A stretch of 64,000 nucleotides of DNA, from NCBI RefSeq assembly GCF_026262505.1, contig NC_067207.1, positions 16,646,082 through 16,710,081 of the forward strand, given 5' to 3'. The position numbers were made by a program, and so were the translations under genes. The DNA comes from Trichomonas vaginalis G3 (taxonomy: Eukaryota; Parabasalia; Trichomonadida; Trichomonadidae). This document shows, piece by piece, positions 62,004 to 64,000 of this stretch. Below the pieces are notes generated by a model. That model made no database searches. It saw only the letters and a program-made list of their open reading frames with translations, and was not told where the DNA came from. Position 1 is the first letter of the stretch. The number at the start of each line of letters is the position of its first letter.

Positions 62004-64000
62004 TCAAAATTCTGGTAGGTCCAATGGATCCGTTGTATCTGCGATGCTGTCATTGCCAAGAACTTCGTCTTCGACTTGAGCATAAATCGCTCTTGCTTTT
62101 GACGAAGTTTTTCTACTGGAAATGATGAAGTTCTTTATTGCCGTCCTAAAATCTGCAGGAACAGAAGCTGTTTGTGTCATAATTTGTCCGAAATTATTTG
62201 CATTTTCTTCCGAAACGTGTTTAAAGTCCTCTCTAACTCTTTCACTTATATAATTACTCATTTGTTCAGCATCTGTTGCGGATGTAATGATATTTATCAA
62301 CACTTTTGTACTCAAATTAAATAATGGAACGTGTGCGCTGTCCAAAGCGACGCTCATCATTTCCTGTAGCAAGAACTTACCGAAATTAGTATGTACAGCC
62401 TTTCCGAAACCATCTTCATCGCTCAAAGTATGAGAACAATCGTCTAATAAATCTAATAATCCATCCAATCCAGAAATCGATATCATTTCTTCTGGTCTCT
62501 TAATGCATTCAACGAGAAGAACTAAAAGCTCTTCAAACAAACCGCAACTCCTTACAAACTCAATTTGAAGTAATTTTCCTAGAAGTTTCGCGTAACTTGC
62601 AATGATTTCAGGGGATTCGCCTGATATCAAATCTTTGGTCGCTAAAACAACATTTTCAACAAATTCCGGATCAAATGGAATATTTAGCTGATTGTTCGGA
62701 TCGTTTTTGTTGAATTCAATGATCTGACCAATTAATGTTGTAAAGCAATCCAAATCTATCGGAAGCTTGAGAGTATCAGGCGAATTTAAGAAATCATTGA
62801 TAACAACTTCAACAAGACTAGGAACGCATTGCGCGTCTGCATGTACTTTAAAGAATGATTCAACTAAACCAAGAATTCCTTCTCTTACAACTACAGAATT
62901 TTTATCCGGATTTCCTATCAAAGAATTCAAGAGTTCAATCGCTTTGGCAATGACTCCTTCGACTTCTGGATAAAACGCTGTATCCGAAATCAATATAACC
63001 TTTGAGAAAACGGCAATCGGAGTTAAAACTTGGGAAATATCGATATCATTCTTACAAGCAGCTTCCCAGGCAGCTACAGGAGGAACAAGAAGCCTTGATA
63101 TCATCTGCTGTTTGATGGAATCTTCTGTATGAGTGATTAATGTTGCTGCCGCTTGGTAAAACGTCGGAACTAAGCTTGGATCCAAGCTCATGCATAGGCT
63201 GTTGGAGCTTTCAACTAATTCTTCAACAAAAGCTGGTTGGCCGGGTTTAAATGGCTTAATTAACAAAGAATAACAAGTTTCTGCAACTCTGTTGAGACAA
63301 GATACAGAAACATCTTGTAATTCTTGATGTTCTTCACCGCAAAATGATAATGCTCGATGAACAATGAATCCAAGCTGTTCAATATTATTATATAAATATC
63401 TTGTATAGTTTGAACAAAGATAAACATACGCGCAGGCTATTTCCGCTCCGCCCTGCCCATTTTCAAGTAGATCTGATAAGTATTGTAAGCAATTTCGGAT
63501 CAATGAATCTTCAACTGGAGGAATAAAGGCTCCAGACACAGCAGCTATTGACCAACAGACTCGTAATAGTTCATGTGGATTTTCTGCTGATTTGAGCTTC
63601 TCTAGAAGCAAAGATGCGCAATAATCTTTTACAAGCTTCGCCAAATAGTTCAAAGCGGCTCTCATGCTTTCATGTATTTGCTGTGAAGCCTCCTGAAGCT
63701 CTCGTGGTGGATAATCAGGCGGTTGCTCCATTTGATCAACCATTTCGCTAAACATTGTAATTAAAAGGGACGGAATTGGTTGAACAGAGCTTTTCTGCAT
63801 GAAAAAGTATCTTGTGAGATCAGCGATACAGTCAACGCATACTCTTTTCGTATCTTCTGATTTTGATAATTCCAAAATCCACTGAACGGCTAAAGTAGGA
63901 GCGCCAAGCATCTCACCTTGTAATAGGCAGCATCCGTCGAGTGTTAAAAATGCTGCAACTGTCTCAGCGAGTTTGAAATTATTTGTACTTTCTTCAAAAT
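62004..64000 (-). CDS. XPO1: Exportin-1 (CRM1), C-terminal two-thirds
   Basis: About 665 residues visible, open to the window edge (frame continues upstream of 63911 as AETVAAFLTLDGCCLLQGEM); the N-terminal Ran-binding and first HEAT repeats lie outside. HEAT-repeat helices match exportin-1: LLRVCWSIAAVSGAF, LQDVSVSCLNRVAETC, LDPSLVPTFYQAAATLI, VREGILGLVESFF and, near the end, VPADFRTAIKNFIISSRK. Exportin-1 carries proteins with leucine-rich export signals out of the nucleus with RanGTP. The acidic C-terminal tail (AIYAQVEDEVLGNDSIADTT) is typical. Intact as far as seen; single-copy host gene most likely. Confidence 0.88.
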   Translation of the reverse strand, partial: FEESTNNFKLAETVAAFLTLDGCCLLQGEMLGAPTLAVQWILELSKSEDTKRVCVDCIADLTRYFFMQKSSVQPIPSLLITMFSEMVDQMEQPPDYPPRELQEASQQIHESMRAALNYLAKLVKDYCASLLLEKLKSAENPHELLRVCWSIAAVSGAFIPPVEDSLIRNCLQYLSDLLENGQGGAEIACAYVYLCSNYTRYLYNNIEQLGFIVHRALSFCGEEHQELQDVSVSCLNRVAETCYSLLIKPFKPGQPAFVEELVESSNSLCMSLDPSLVPTFYQAAATLITHTEDSIKQQMISRLLVPPVAAWEAACKNDIDISQVLTPIAVFSKVILISDTAFYPEVEGVIAKAIELLNSLIGNPDKNSVVVREGILGLVESFFKVHADAQCVPSLVEVVINDFLNSPDTLKLPIDLDCFTTLIGQIIEFNKNDPNNQLNIPFDPEFVENVVLATKDLISGESPEIIASYAKLLGKLLQIEFVRSCGLFEELLVLLVECIKRPEEMISISGLDGLLDLLDDCSHTLSDEDGFGKAVHTNFGKFLLQEMMSVALDSAHVPLFNLSTKVLINIITSATDAEQMSNYISERVREDFKHVSEENANNFGQIMTQTASVPADFRTAIKNFIISSRKTSSKARAIYAQVEDEVLGNDSIADTTDPLDLPEF

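Noticed and set aside
1-64000. Spliceosomal introns in host genes
   Set aside because: The host genes seen are open without need of introns, and no conserved trichomonad splice-site pair was noticed inside them.

Overview
The window is AT-rich DNA from a trichomonad protist (Trichomonas vaginalis or a close relative). The evidence is the short initiator motif (TCAYTW/TCAYW) a few bases upstream of start codons, intron-free genes, a DUF3447-style ankyrin protein, and above all several large Maverick/Polinton elements. Ordinary host genes occupy 24.6-31.3 kb and the right end; nearly everything else is mobile DNA.

Layout. 1-4829: an old, heavily decayed Maverick (element C) with an integrase and a type-B DNA polymerase on the minus strand, cut by a 100-N gap. 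4930-8305: a higher-GC block of unrecognised decayed sequence, bracketed by the same short repeat in opposite orientations. 8306-21885: element A, a second kind of Maverick/Polinton-like element read mostly leftward. 21886-22330: a piece that looks like element C again, so A is probably nested in C. 22403-23341: a fragment of a beta-helix surface-protein gene. 24592-25578: a three-domain gelsolin/severin. 27044-29374: an ankyrin-repeat protein. 29958-31292: an LRR protein resembling the axonemal protein LRRC23. 31430-60360: a perfect 31-bp inverted repeat brackets about 5 kb of host-side DNA, into which the 23.9-kb element B (32919-56795) has inserted, with terminal inverted repeats and a GATTG target duplication. 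57775-58545: a 122-bp tandem array in which each unit is three hairpins. 60659-61525: a second beta-helix fragment. 62004-64000: exportin-1 (CRM1), running off the edge.

Elements A and B are near-identical in their shared core, so they are young relatives. Each has a large coiled-coil protein, a probable major capsid protein, a probable penton-like protein, an SF3 helicase, a possible single-strand DNA-binding protein and an FtsK/HerA-type packaging ATPase. B also keeps an rve integrase, a phage-like fibre protein, a D12-class adenine methyltransferase, KilA-N and GIY-YIG proteins and small amphipathic proteins. No polymerase B was seen in A or B, which sets them apart from element C. Both are broken in many genes (at least a dozen breaks in B), although several genes remain open.

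The most unusual signals are non-coding: two distinct upstream motifs that divide the genes of A/B into two sets, hairpin families whose stems change in a compensated way, a degenerate tRNA-like gene with intact Pol III boxes and terminator inside B, and the three-hairpin 122-bp array.
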